NCBI RefSeq assembly: GCF_000787575.1
Contig: NW_012236516.1
Coordinates: 126,126 to 190,125, forward strand
Direction of reading: 5' to 3'
Source of the DNA: Acytostelium subglobosum LB1
Lineage: Eukaryota > Evosea > Eumycetozoa > Acytosteliales > Acytosteliaceae
Length of the DNA stretch: 64,000 bases
Positions within the stretch are counted from its first letter, which is position 1. Each line of letters starts with the position of its first letter. Below are positions 1 through 9,400 of the stretch, piece by piece. Below the pieces are notes generated by a model. That model was given only the letters and a program-made list of their open reading frames with translations, was not told the origin of the DNA and searched no databases. The translations under genes and the position numbers were made by a program.

Positions 1-2
1 CC

Positions 3-121
3 ACACCCTTGAAGCACGACCCCAACTTCCGTGGCCGACTGTTCTGCTACCTTCCCATTGGCACGATGACTACCAACCTGCCCGTCCACATCCACGGCTA
101 CTTCTACACGACCAGTTCGCT
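3..121 (+). pseudogene. Fragment of a sacsin-like gene (amino-terminal half)
   Basis: The frame starting at base 3 reads TPLKHDPNFRGRLFCYLPIG and continues to about base 121. This matches the intact sacsin-like gene of this window at about 16977-17095 almost residue for residue (TPLTLDPDFRGRLFCYLPIG there). Homology stops abruptly at about base 121 and unrelated sequence follows. The piece runs off the left edge, so it could be the end of a third paralogue or the detached 5' part of the broken copy that resumes at about 6.48 kb. It is not expected to encode a working protein. Confidence 0.8.
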
Positions 122-122
122 C

Positions 123-436
123 TTAAGCTTCTCCTCAAAGATAGCCAACCTTGGTTCGTCGTAGACATAGTTGAAGTGCTGGAAAGCGTGTCTCATTTTG
201 ATGCCGGTTGCGATCCAGGGATCGCCTAGAGACTCATTGGGTCTCTTTTCGAATGGGGACATCTAGATGTATATGGTGTCAATAAGTATAGGTCAATTGT
301 CGAGAATAAACCACCTACTCTCCAAAATAGTCTATCGACCTCGGTGATATCATAGTCACCTTGGTCGCACATTTCGTAAACCATGGAGAACTGGGAGGCG
401 AGGAGCTGGAATCCTCTTCTATTTGCAAAGTCATAC
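123..436 (-). pseudogene. Unidentified two-exon gene fragment
   Basis: The minus strand shows coding-like sequence in two pieces joined by a plausible 56-base intron (263-318, GTAGGT donor, CTAG acceptor, phase 0). The upstream piece contains NRRGFQLLASQFSMVYEMCD and the downstream piece MSPFEKRPNESLGDPW and FQHFNYVYDEPRLAIFEEKL. I do not recognise the family. The piece is cut at its 3' side where it abuts the sacsin-like fragment, and no clear start is visible at its 5' side. It is best read as a displaced fragment of a host gene. Confidence 0.4.
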
Positions 437-499
437 GACCAAGCAATGGGAAGAGCAGAGGGCGATCATCTCCTCAGCTTGGCCAAGAGGCGAGAACCC

Positions 500-968
500 C
501 CAGAAGCCGGAGCTGGCAGATCTCAGATTTCCAGTGGCCGTGTTCAACACTGTGCCTACAAAGAAGAAGACAGTCGACGTCCTCAAAATATGTGATCTAA
601 GGGAACTGTGTCGCTTCTTCATGAGCTACACTCACTGTGTCTATGCACGTCTAACCAACATCATGAAGAACGTACCAATCTCGGAACTACTGTTCAACCT
701 GTTCAAGGAGAAGTATTACTTGGATACATTGGGCTATGATAACTATAGCCCATACAATATTGGTGTCGACCTCGACAGAAAGACAGAAGCATACAAGAGA
801 GAGGCCACCATATTTCGTAACAAGATGAATGTCAAGGCCGAGGGCGATGATAACAAACCCAAGCAGTTTACTGTGCCAGTCAACGAGGTCACCAAGCTCT
901 ACAACGATCTTTGTAAGCCTGAGAATATGTTCAACAGCCAGGTGGCCCAAGTTGCCAAAAAGGAATGA
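500..968 (+). pseudogene. Unidentified coding fragment (carboxy-terminal part)
   Basis: An open frame ending at 968 has balanced codon use and a normal composition from about base 500 (VAVFNTVPTKKKTVDVLKIC, then FNLFKEKYYLDTLGYDNYSP) to the end (NMFNSQVAQVAKKE). I do not recognise it. The upstream part of the same open frame overlaps the minus-strand fragment and is probably not coding. No good start codon context is visible, so this looks like the 3' end of a gene whose 5' part is missing. It could also be a short gene of its own starting near 621. Confidence 0.4.
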
Positions 969-1105
969 AGACATCTGCTCTAGTTTCCAGATAGATCAGG
1001 ATGCGGTCCAGCCAGGCGCAGACACCGGTGTCCACACCCAAATAAATCACTTACATCATCATACTCACAACATTATTCACCATATCTTACTTGTGACCAA
1101 TCCCA

Positions 1106-1345
1106 GAGTTTGTCGAGTCCACCGTCAACAAGAAGCTGAGCGAGACCGAGCGCAACCTGGTCATCTATGGCGCCGACGAGATCGACATTGTGCGCTCCGG
1201 TCTGGACGACACCATGACCAACGCCTGTGCCGAGACCAGAAAGACCGCCATGGAGAAGAACACCGACTACCGTACCGCCGCCCTCTACAACGCCATCATG
1301 AAGATCAAGGCTGTCTACGGGTCGTCTGGCAACATCTTCTCTTAA
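1106..1345 (+). pseudogene. Last exon of a glutamate dehydrogenase (GLUD1-like)
   Basis: This frame encodes 79 residues and a stop. The segment IYGADEIDIVRSGLDDTM followed by DYRTAALYNAIMKIKAVY matches the carboxy terminus of the hexameric mitochondrial GLUD1-type glutamate dehydrogenase (GASEKDIVHSGL... LRTAAYVNAIEKVFKVY in mammals). That enzyme interconverts glutamate and 2-oxoglutarate. The catalytic and nucleotide-binding parts are absent upstream. The exon is preceded by an acceptor-like TCCCAG and about 60 bases of intron-like sequence, so it came from genomic DNA rather than from a spliced message. It is an isolated 3' fragment, or a mis-joined piece of assembly. Confidence 0.75.
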
Positions 1346-1584
1346 GAGATGTGCACATGCACGCCTGTATTAATAATGGTAGCTAGTAGTAGCTTAGCTG
1401 GTACATGCATGCTGCTGCGGTGGCAGCTGGTTGTTATTATTGGTCGAAGCTCGTCTCCTGGTAGACCAGGTCGACCAGCATCTACTTGACCACCAATCAT
1501 CAATGAGAGTGGACACGGGTGCCTAGTCGAGCTAACACTGCCCTGAAAACGAACCTATTTTACCATTCGCGAATCCGTCTCATC

Positions 1585-2235
1585 ATGTCTACTCATACAT
1601 ATACGAATACACATACACAAACAGAGCATCACGACTATGTCGATTCATTAGAGTCAATGCTGAGCTGGCCAATACCAGATGACATTCTGCTCGGACATCT
1701 CACATCAGTCGATCCAACACTGGTACCCAATCTGCGCACGAGTCTCTTGCTCTTCACCTCGTACTACAACGTGATGGACAACATTGGCTACCAGCGCTCT
1801 CCCTTCCTATCCAACAATCTCAGTATGTGTGGCCCAGAGACGAGGAGTACTCCTCAGCTCGACAACAAGGACTAACGATAACTCGCCTCCTCGACCCACC
1901 TCGACTCACATCTCTGTGTCGACAACAACATAGAGCTGCTCTTTCATCATAGCGTGGACGTTTGCCATGCATTGCTGAGGTATCTCGAACCGATACTGAT
2001 CGATGCGCTCGTCCCCTACTTGATGAGGTACAACGAGATAGCAATTGAGTGCAACATATCGAATGTGCGCTTCAGGTGGCAGACAGAGCATGTGGACATC
2101 AAGGTCGAGCAGTTCAACCAGATGCTGCTGCGAATCAGATGTGTACTGATGCGCAAGGAGTTTGACAACCCGAGGATGTACGCCGTCGACCATCTCTCGA
2201 CTGCCATCGACGCCATGTCGTTGCATCATCGCTGA
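1585..2235 (+). CDS. Hypothetical protein, 179 aa, two exons
   Basis: Exon 1 (1585-1822) and exon 2 (1934-2235) are joined by a 111-base intron with GTATGT donor and ATAG acceptor; the phase is consistent and the in-frame stops lie only within the intron. The product begins MSTHTYTNTHTQTEHHDYVD, has a hydrophobic middle (LRTSLLLFTSYYNVMDNIGY), then LLRYLEPILIDALVPYLMRY, and ends DAMSLHHR. It looks alpha-helical and contains no motif I recognise. It lies among gene fragments, so it may itself be a partial copy, but the frame is intact from start to stop. Confidence 0.5.
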
Positions 2236-2361
2236 GGCAGCAGAGCCGTTGCCATTCATTTTGCAATCGATGATCAGATATGCTCAAGATATACATCACC
2301 AACCGACACCAACATTGATCAATCTTACTTAGTCGCATCACGCTCACTCTGAGCTCAAGCA

Positions 2362-2961
2362 ATGGACCAGGATGAAGGTATGGAGAGCAGGTCAGTCGGA
2401 TCAACGCCATCTTGTAGATGTACGATGCTAACAGGCTTGGTGTCACATGCTCCTATCCACGACCAGCATAGATCGCGACAACTGCAGCAACAGCGACTGC
2501 AACAACAGCAACAGCAACAGAGACATTGTAGACGAGCCATACCAACCTCTGGTGTTGGTCATTGATGCTGGCTCTGGGACGACAAAGGCTGGCTTTGCTG
2601 GAGAAGATCGGCCGCTGGCTGTGTTCCCAACGATGGTCGGCCGTCAATATGGATACAGATGTCGGACTCCATACACCTTTCCAACAACAACATCACCATC
2701 AACAACATCATCACAAACAACGACACCATCTCAATGTACAGCAACATCACCACCAACTGTTGTCAATCTACCAAGCGCTGGCACACCATCCAGCAACGCA
2801 AGTAGTAGCAGTTCGAGCACCAGCTTCAGCAGCACTAGCAGTACGGCAGCTAGTGATTGTGGCGATATCAGCTGACACAATGAAGCCATCTTTCAATGGC
2901 ATGCCCACTTTGAGCAGGTGTTCCAGATTTGATCGATCCGGTCAAGCCTCACATGATCAAC
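2362..2961 (+). pseudogene. Actin amino-terminal fragment joined to Ser/Thr low complexity
   Basis: Bases 2534-2653 encode [20 protein letters not shown] then [12 protein letters not shown], the phosphate-1 loop and start of subdomain 1 of the actin fold ([29 protein letters not shown] in actin). It differs from conventional actin at several conserved positions, so the source could be an actin-related protein. Upstream lies a Gln-rich stretch; a splice from 2376 (donor GTATGG) to about 2431 is possible. Downstream the frame turns into Ser/Thr-rich repeats and stops at 2875, without the rest of the fold (about 340 residues missing). Either a decayed copy or a divergent, mis-read gene. Confidence 0.5.
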
Positions 2962-2989
2962 GCCATCTTCTCAACCCGATCAATCATTG

Positions 2990-4450
2990 CGCTGGGACTA
3001 CAATAAATGATGAGACGACCAGTCACCTGGTCCAACCTTGACAGTCCAGGGCTTGGTCGAGACGAATCCATCGGTGTGCACACGTTTGATGTTGGCAATG
3101 TCATCCTTTATTATCGTTCCAATCATCTTGCGACCACGAGAGATGATGAATGGCATGATGCGAGCGAATGGCGTGTCGAACGTGTCGAGGTTGTTGATTG
3201 ACTTGACCATGACGTTGCCATTGTGAGTGATGTTCATCGCATCGATCGAGTGATTCTCTGGGAGACTGGCCTTGAAGTATACGTCAGTAATACCGAGCGC
3301 CTTGTCGATGACAACATTCTTCTCTGCCTTGATGTTGACATACTCTTTGGACTTGTTGTACTTGGAGAGAGCGCCCCAGAGACGTTGATAGAGCTCCTTG
3401 GCGCGTGGCACTCCTGCTTTCTTCCACTCTAGTACCTGATCGATGAACTTGCCGAACAGCATGTTGCCATTGACTCTGCCAGTTGGGTAGAGTAGCGCGT
3501 TGTGATTGCCGTCGCTGATGAGGTTGAATGTGAGGCCTAGCTCCTGGGCAAAGGTGAGGTCGTAGTGAGTATAATAGTTGTGCTCGCTTGGTCTGAATGC
3601 TCTGTGCTCACCTTTGATGGTCCATTCGATGCCTTGGCTATCCACTTGGCTTCTTCCTGTTCGATGATATCTGGTATGACATGCTTGTTGTACTTGCTGA
3701 ATAGGTTGAGGGCGGCTTTGTTAATGTTTGATCCTGTAAAGTACAAGTCGATGANGCNATTGGTACCTTCTTTGAGNGCGTCGGCGTCCTTGATGAAGTC
3801 CAGCCATGTCTCCTCCAGCGTCTTGATGGGCTTCTTGCTCTTCCTCTTCTTGGCAGCCTCTACTTTGATGTATAGACACTTGCCGTCGAACTTTTGTTTC
3901 TTGAGCTCCTCGATCAGTGATGCCTTGCTCATCGTGCTGTAGNTCGTGCCATTGTANGTCTGCACTTGATCATTGTCGTCGTCCCACTTGTACGCCACGA
4001 CTGGCAGTATCCTATCATCGTTGTATCTCTTGAGGATGATGCCCTTGGGCTCAAAGGCGCCCTCCTTGTATAAAGTGTAATGCTCGTTGGTTAGTTTGAG
4101 ATTTACGACTCTGACGCAGCTGCTCTTGGTCGAGATCCTGCAGTAATCACCTTTGACATTGATGCGAATGTTGAGCTTGTCCTCGATCTCTTGGAGTAGC
4201 TTGAGTGGCACCATAGCGTTGCGCTGTAGTTTGAAGAATCGCTTGAAGATCCATGGCGTGCTAAACGATATTGACGATTGGCGTACTCGATTGCAACCTC
4301 GAGACGAGCAGCTGAGCCATCGATCCTGAGCTGATTACTGAACCGTTGGGCAACCATTCTGATTGCCTCTCGAGTGTATGCTCCGGCGTAGTGTCTCATC
4401 TGACAGTCGAGGTTGTTGAGTCTGGTTGTGCTGTAGGTTGCTGGCATGTT
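2990..4450 (-). mobile_element. Virus-like fossil: family-B DNA polymerase part (Polinton / protein-primed type, tentative)
   Basis: Minus-strand coding sequence of about 1.4 kb shows features of viral and plasmid-type family-B DNA polymerases: a basic segment with RAKELYQRLWGALSKYN (about 3350-3405), resembling polymerase motif B, and HTDGF (about 3065-3080), resembling the motif C aspartate site. Such polymerases occur in Polintons/Mavericks, linear mitochondrial plasmids and related viruses; the exact family is tentative. The reading frame is broken, with roughly two or more breaks, and the exonuclease part is not recognisable. Several ambiguous bases fall only here, which would fit reads from more than one copy being merged. 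I see no terminal repeats bounding it. Confidence 0.5.
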
Positions 4451-4489
4451 ATAACTTTACTAGAGATAATAAACTTATATCATTTAGAA

Positions 4490-4657
4490 TTATTTGTTGG
4501 CCATCAGCTGTTTGTGAATGTAGCCTTCCTGGTGTCGATTGAGATTGGTGCGACCCACCTCAAAGCCACACTCACACTTGACCTTTTCTTTGTTGTTGGC
4601 CTTGTGGCGTTCCCTGAACTCCGGGTCTGATTGGTAGTGAAGTTTGATTGATGGCAT
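4490..4657 (-). CDS. Small zinc-finger protein of virus-like element type, 55 aa
   Basis: The frame starting MPSIKLHYQSDPEFRERHKA ends with a single metal-binding unit, CECGFEVGRTNLNRH then a second His five residues on (pattern C-x-C-x10-H-x5-H). Very small proteins of this form (a 'rerH... KvkCeCG... H...H' unit) are common in giant viruses, Polinton-like viruses and related mobile elements. It lies directly upstream of the polymerase fossil on the same strand, so I read it as another part of the same element. An in-frame start 51 bases further upstream (4708) exists, but the shorter form fits the family. Confidence 0.55.
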   Translation of the reverse strand: MPSIKLHYQSDPEFRERHKANNKEKVKCECGFEVGRTNLNRHQEGYIHKQLMANK

Positions 4658-4720
4658 CTTATATCTGTTGGAGAAACTATATTTATGTACAATTGGTGGC
4701 GATCGCACAGGACTCTTTGT

Positions 4721-5898
4721 TTAGTCAAGTGGGATTGTTGATAGATCGAATCGCAAGCCGTTGACCGCTCCAATACAATGAATAATAATGTTGGGTCCAT
4801 GTTGAGCGTTGTTGGCAAGGTTGAGAGGTATCTGGATAAAGGACACATTGGGGTAGTTCTCTTGGATACCCTTGTACACTAATTGGCCAACTGGTGCGAG
4901 ACCCTGGAAGTATACCTGTTGCCATTGGAGACGTTGAAGTTGTTGTTGCTTGGCCTGGAGGGCACTCTGAATATCCGCAATGTCATCTGGTAGTAAGCCT
5001 GCTGGGTTGGCCAATCGTTGTTGGCGAACCTGGATGCTCTGTTGGACCTGAAGGAGCTGATTGTTGGTATTGGCCTGCTGAGCTGCCACTTGAGCCGGGA
5101 GATTGGGGAGGTCGTTGCGGCAATACAGACAGACGCGACCACCTCGTCTATCAAACAGGATGCCAGACTGTGCTTGAATGTTGAGAGTTGCCATCCAGCG
5201 GCACATCTTTCTGTGTTGGTAGTCCCACTGATTGTTCTCTCCAGAACCAAATGAGCGAACTTCAACAATAAAGTCAGGGACTGTAGTGTTGGCCCTGGTG
5301 TCCTTCATTGCATTTGGTACGAGGACCCACCTGGCGTTGGTCATGAATGCAGCGTCTGGGTTTCTAATTGAACATATTAGATTATAATCTATCATCAATC
5401 ACATTGCAGGTCAACTTACCTCTTGACAGATACACCATTGATCACGAACCGATACGCGCTCTGTCCATCAAAGACGTGTCCGATGATATGTTGAAGTGGA
5501 GGTCCTTGGATGTCCTCATTGGTGTTCTCGTTGATGTTCCAGTTGCGAAGCTGGCTCGTAAACTCTACGTTCTGCTTGCTTGGTCTCCCAGCCATTTCCT
5601 TGATCCAGAGTATGCTCTTCCCTTCTGTTTCGATAATTAGGTCGTCGTTGATCTCCTCGATCTCGTCTAGAGGATTCCTCAGATTGAGATAGGGGACGAG
5701 AGGAGAGATGTCGATGGGTGTCGCGACAGGGACTTTGATCTTCTGGACAAGAGGATCGTAGGGACCTATTGGGACTCCTTCGTTGAGATGGACAAATTTG
5801 TTGTACACTGTGCTGTCGAGAATTGTATCCCAAGGCAATCGAATGTAATAATATACAGGTTGTTCTATGTCCTCTAAGTGATTATGATTGATATCCAT
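4721..5898 (-). CDS. Uma2-like (DUF820) PDDEXK nuclease-family protein, 373 aa
   Basis: Two exons (5420-5898 and 4721-5363) joined by a 56-base GTAAGT...TTAG intron give an uninterrupted 373-aa frame starting MDINHNHLEDIEQPVYYY. The middle contains NGVSVKRNPDAAFM, then VPDFIVEVRSFGSGENNQWD and KMCRWMATLNIQAQ, then ILFDRRGGRVCLYCR. This is the signature order of the Uma2/DUF820 fold (P-D-x-x-x-E-V, a following K on a helix, and a strand ending in a 'V-x-x-Y-R'-like motif). The family is mostly bacterial and is thought to bind or cut DNA; its substrate here is unknown. Residues about 230-310 are a Gln-rich coiled-coil-like insert. It adjoins the virus-like fossil and a decayed sacsin-like gene. 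Whether it belongs to the element or to the host is open. Confidence 0.6.
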
Positions 5899-6042
5899 GT
5901 TGTGAGTGTTGAGAATTGGTGATGAATGAAGGGTGTTCAACTTTGATTGACTTTTAAGGTTGGTTTCCCTTATTTTAACTTTATTTGTTATTATTTTCAT
6001 TGGGTGTGAATTGAACTTCAAACATCCAATCACTCTCCACAT

Positions 6043-6470
6043 CCACTCAGGGAGTCTCAGGGATGATCAAATCAACCAAAAAGAGTAACAGTGTCCAAAC
6101 AGGGAGCCAGGGAGTCGATGGTGGAAGGAATTTAAGAATACAAATAATTCTTTCTATTATTAAAAAGTTTCCACCATTGACTCCCCAACCTCCCTATGTC
6201 GATACACATCCTCTTTTTCCCCAATTTCCCTATCCCTATTACCCTCCCTTCCCTCCCCAAGTTGCGACAGATACACTTTATTATTCCCTCCCCATTCTCC
6301 TCCCCATCCTCCCCAAGTTTGTCGACACATCCTCTTTATTATTATTATTATTATTATTATTATCCTCCAAACTCCTCAAAAGATATATAAAAGAATATTA
6401 AAGAGAGAATCAGACACTAATAATGGAATCCGCGCAGCGGATGTAATGTGGGAAAGGGGTCCCCCTGAGT
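6043..6470. repeat. Non-coding block: hairpin, C-rich imperfect tandem repeat, ATT microsatellite
   Basis: No gene is seen. The block holds an inverted repeat (6111-6126 against 6169-6184, 15 of 16 bases pairing, loop of about 42 bases), a C-rich region from about 6178 to 6315 in which a unit with 'cacatcctctt', 'tattcc' and 'ctccccaag' recurs imperfectly, a TTA/ATT run at about 6334-6363, and the perfect palindrome ATCCGC-GCA-GCGGAT at 6428-6442. It separates the nuclease gene from the point where sacsin-like homology resumes. Confidence 0.7.
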
Positions 6471-6477
6471 TATACAC

Positions 6478-9400
6478 ACACCGCCAACCCAACTATATGT
6501 CCACCTCAATCAGACTGCGATACTGGCTCATGCCGACATGAGCCACAATCTCATTGATCAACGACTGTGCACTGCGGGCTATATCGACGCCTGGTCGATA
6601 CTTGGCGCAAAGATCAGACTAGATGTAGTGCGACTCCAAGACATCGCCACTTCCATCGCCTCAACCAAGAGCAAAGGCCTGTTTGACAAGTTCATCAACA
6701 CGATCAACCTGTACCACACTTCCAGCGATATGGCCACCCTGACCAACATTGAGTGGATGAAGGTTGTTCAGAAGGACTTCTCAGTTGATGAGCGAATCAC
6801 CCTGGAGTCATTCAAGTCACCGTCGGTCTTTGTCAGTCCTGGTCAATGCTCGCGTTCAGAGGACGCTAATCTATGTTTCACGATCAAATGTGTCGCCGAC
6901 CTCCCCGAGAAGTTCTCAGACCAACTCAAGGAAGTGTTGATGCCCCGACCCTCGCTCCAGACCGTGATCAATCACTTGCGCAACATATCCATGTACATGG
7001 AGACACGCCCGCTCAGGCAACAGGGTGCGCTGCTGACCAAGATTGTTGCTGCCATCTACAAGGAATTGAGCCAGTATGTTAACAAGCAACAAGCCCTGCT
7101 CAAGAATAAGCTGGCCGAGTTCAAGTGGATCTGGTGTGGACGTCACTTCACCAACGCAGGATCAGTGGCCTTCACCAGCCAGGCAGACTTCACACCATAC
7201 CTGTTCGCCATCGACCAATCATTGATCAATTGTATCGTCCGTTGTTTGAGCTGTTTGACGTGCCAGACGAGTACAACACCGAGCGATTCCTACTTGTGAT
7301 CAAACTGATTGAAGAGGAGAACCGTGACAAGCCATTGCCCAAGGACAAGCTCAAGGTCGTGCTGAACCTCCTCAATGACATTGGCCAGACGAAGCAACCA
7401 GACATCGACACATTCATACCTGATGACAATGGTGTGCTCTGTCATGTGTCACGCGTATTGGTGTGCAAGCTTGGAGACAGGTTGTCCAATGACCTCTATT
7501 CCAACAACTATCGCAAGATCAACGATTCCATCACACCCAAGGTTGCCTGCCTACAACCTTGGCATCGTGTCTGATCTCCAACTGACTCATCAAGGTGAGG
7601 AAGACAATGGATTTGGTCAATACACCCAACTTCATAGTGTAAGTACTACTTCAGCAATCATAAGATCACTCAAAAATTGTGACGAGTGAAATCAATCACT
7701 TGATCATTCGTTCGACCACTCGACCAATCACCTCAATGCAAACAATCACATAATCACTCATTCGATCTCTCGATCATTCGAATGTAAACAATCACGCAAT
7801 CACTCAATCGCTCAATCACTCATTATACTAACATTCAATGTCAATTTATAGGTCTTGAAAAGGATACTCAAGGATGGATATGATCCAAGCAGTTTGATGG
7901 GTGAGATGATCCAGAATGCAGAGGATGCTGGGGCTACTCAGATGGATATCATCCTTGACATGAATGATTACTGCAACTTGCTGACTCGGGAACTCCAGAA
8001 GAACTATCCCGCCAAGTTCTCCACCTTGCTCGGCCCTTCGATGACATTCATCAACAACAAGCCAATGACTGAGAAGGACATCAAGAACATCCAGAGCGTC
8101 GGTGACTCTGACAAGATGAACGACACATCATCAGTCGGTCGCTTCGGACATGGCTTCAACTCATCGTTCAACGTCACCGACATCCCATCGTTGGTTACTG
8201 GCGACAACTTCTACTTCTTCGATGTGCATCAGAACCACTTTGATCGCGCGAGCTACATCAACAGCAACAGGAAGGGTAAGAAGTTTGCCTTCAACAGCGG
8301 ACTAGTGGACCCCCTGATGTTGCAGCCCTACAAGGCGTACAGCGAGTTTGGTCTCGACCTCTCGATGCCATTCAACCAAACCATGTTCCGACTTCCCCTG
8401 CGCAAGGTTGTCGATCCAAAGCACTCGTTCTCCGATTGGACCATGTCCAACCTCAAGGATGAGGCGTGCCACGAGACTCTGTTCAAACAGTTCATCGACA
8501 AGGAAGAGAGCTGCATGATATTCCTGTCCAACATCAAGACAATCAACTTCTATCGCATGGTAGATGGCAATACGACGTTGGTGAGATCGATCAAGAGGAA
8601 GGACCAACCTGAGCAGAAGACGATCAAGATGATACTGAAGGACCTCGAGCAGGACCCATCGAGGAAGCCTGAGGAGGTCATTGAGCTGCGCAAGTTCTCC
8701 ATCGAACCTGAGGGTACCACCGTTCAGTGGTTGGTTGGTCGCCAGGTTGGTGGTCCGACCGCCAGTCAGTTCTTCAAGAAGTCACTGGACGAGAACAACT
8801 CGGGCAAACAAGTCAAACGTCTCCCACTGGGTGGTGCAGGTATGTGTCACGAGTGACATCAACATTCATTCAATCAATCAATCACAAATACTCACTCATT
8901 CAATCAATCAATCCATATAGCCATCCCAATCGGTCGTGAGGACGCACACCTGGTCGCTGGCCAGGTCTTCTCCACCTTGCCAACTACCATCAAGACCGGA
9001 CTGCCAGTTCACATTGATGGCTACCTAGAGATGCACTCGTCTAGGAAGTACATTGAACACTCGGATGGAGAGCCAAACCCAAGCAACGGTGCAATCTGGA
9101 ATGCAGTGCTCTACGACGAGATCATCGCTCCCATGATGGTCAAGCTGATGATCAGGGCGAGGATAAGCTACCCAGGCGACAAGATGATCAAGCTCTACGA
9201 TCATGTGCCAGACCTGTCAAAGTGCCACAAGCCATTCACACGCATTGTTGAGACCTACTTCCAACTGGCAATCTATCAGCCGTTGTGTGTCAAGCTACAT
9301 TCCACCTCGTGGGCCAAGTCTACACCCTCGTCATTGTTGTGTATCACCGAGAACAACATTGCCCAGGCTGAACTTGACATTGCCAAGAAATTGAGCAAGT

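Noticed and set aside
423-1345. Idea that the 423-968 frame is the upstream part of the glutamate dehydrogenase
   Set aside because: Its residues match no part of the dehydrogenase fold, and the expected Rossmann motifs are absent.
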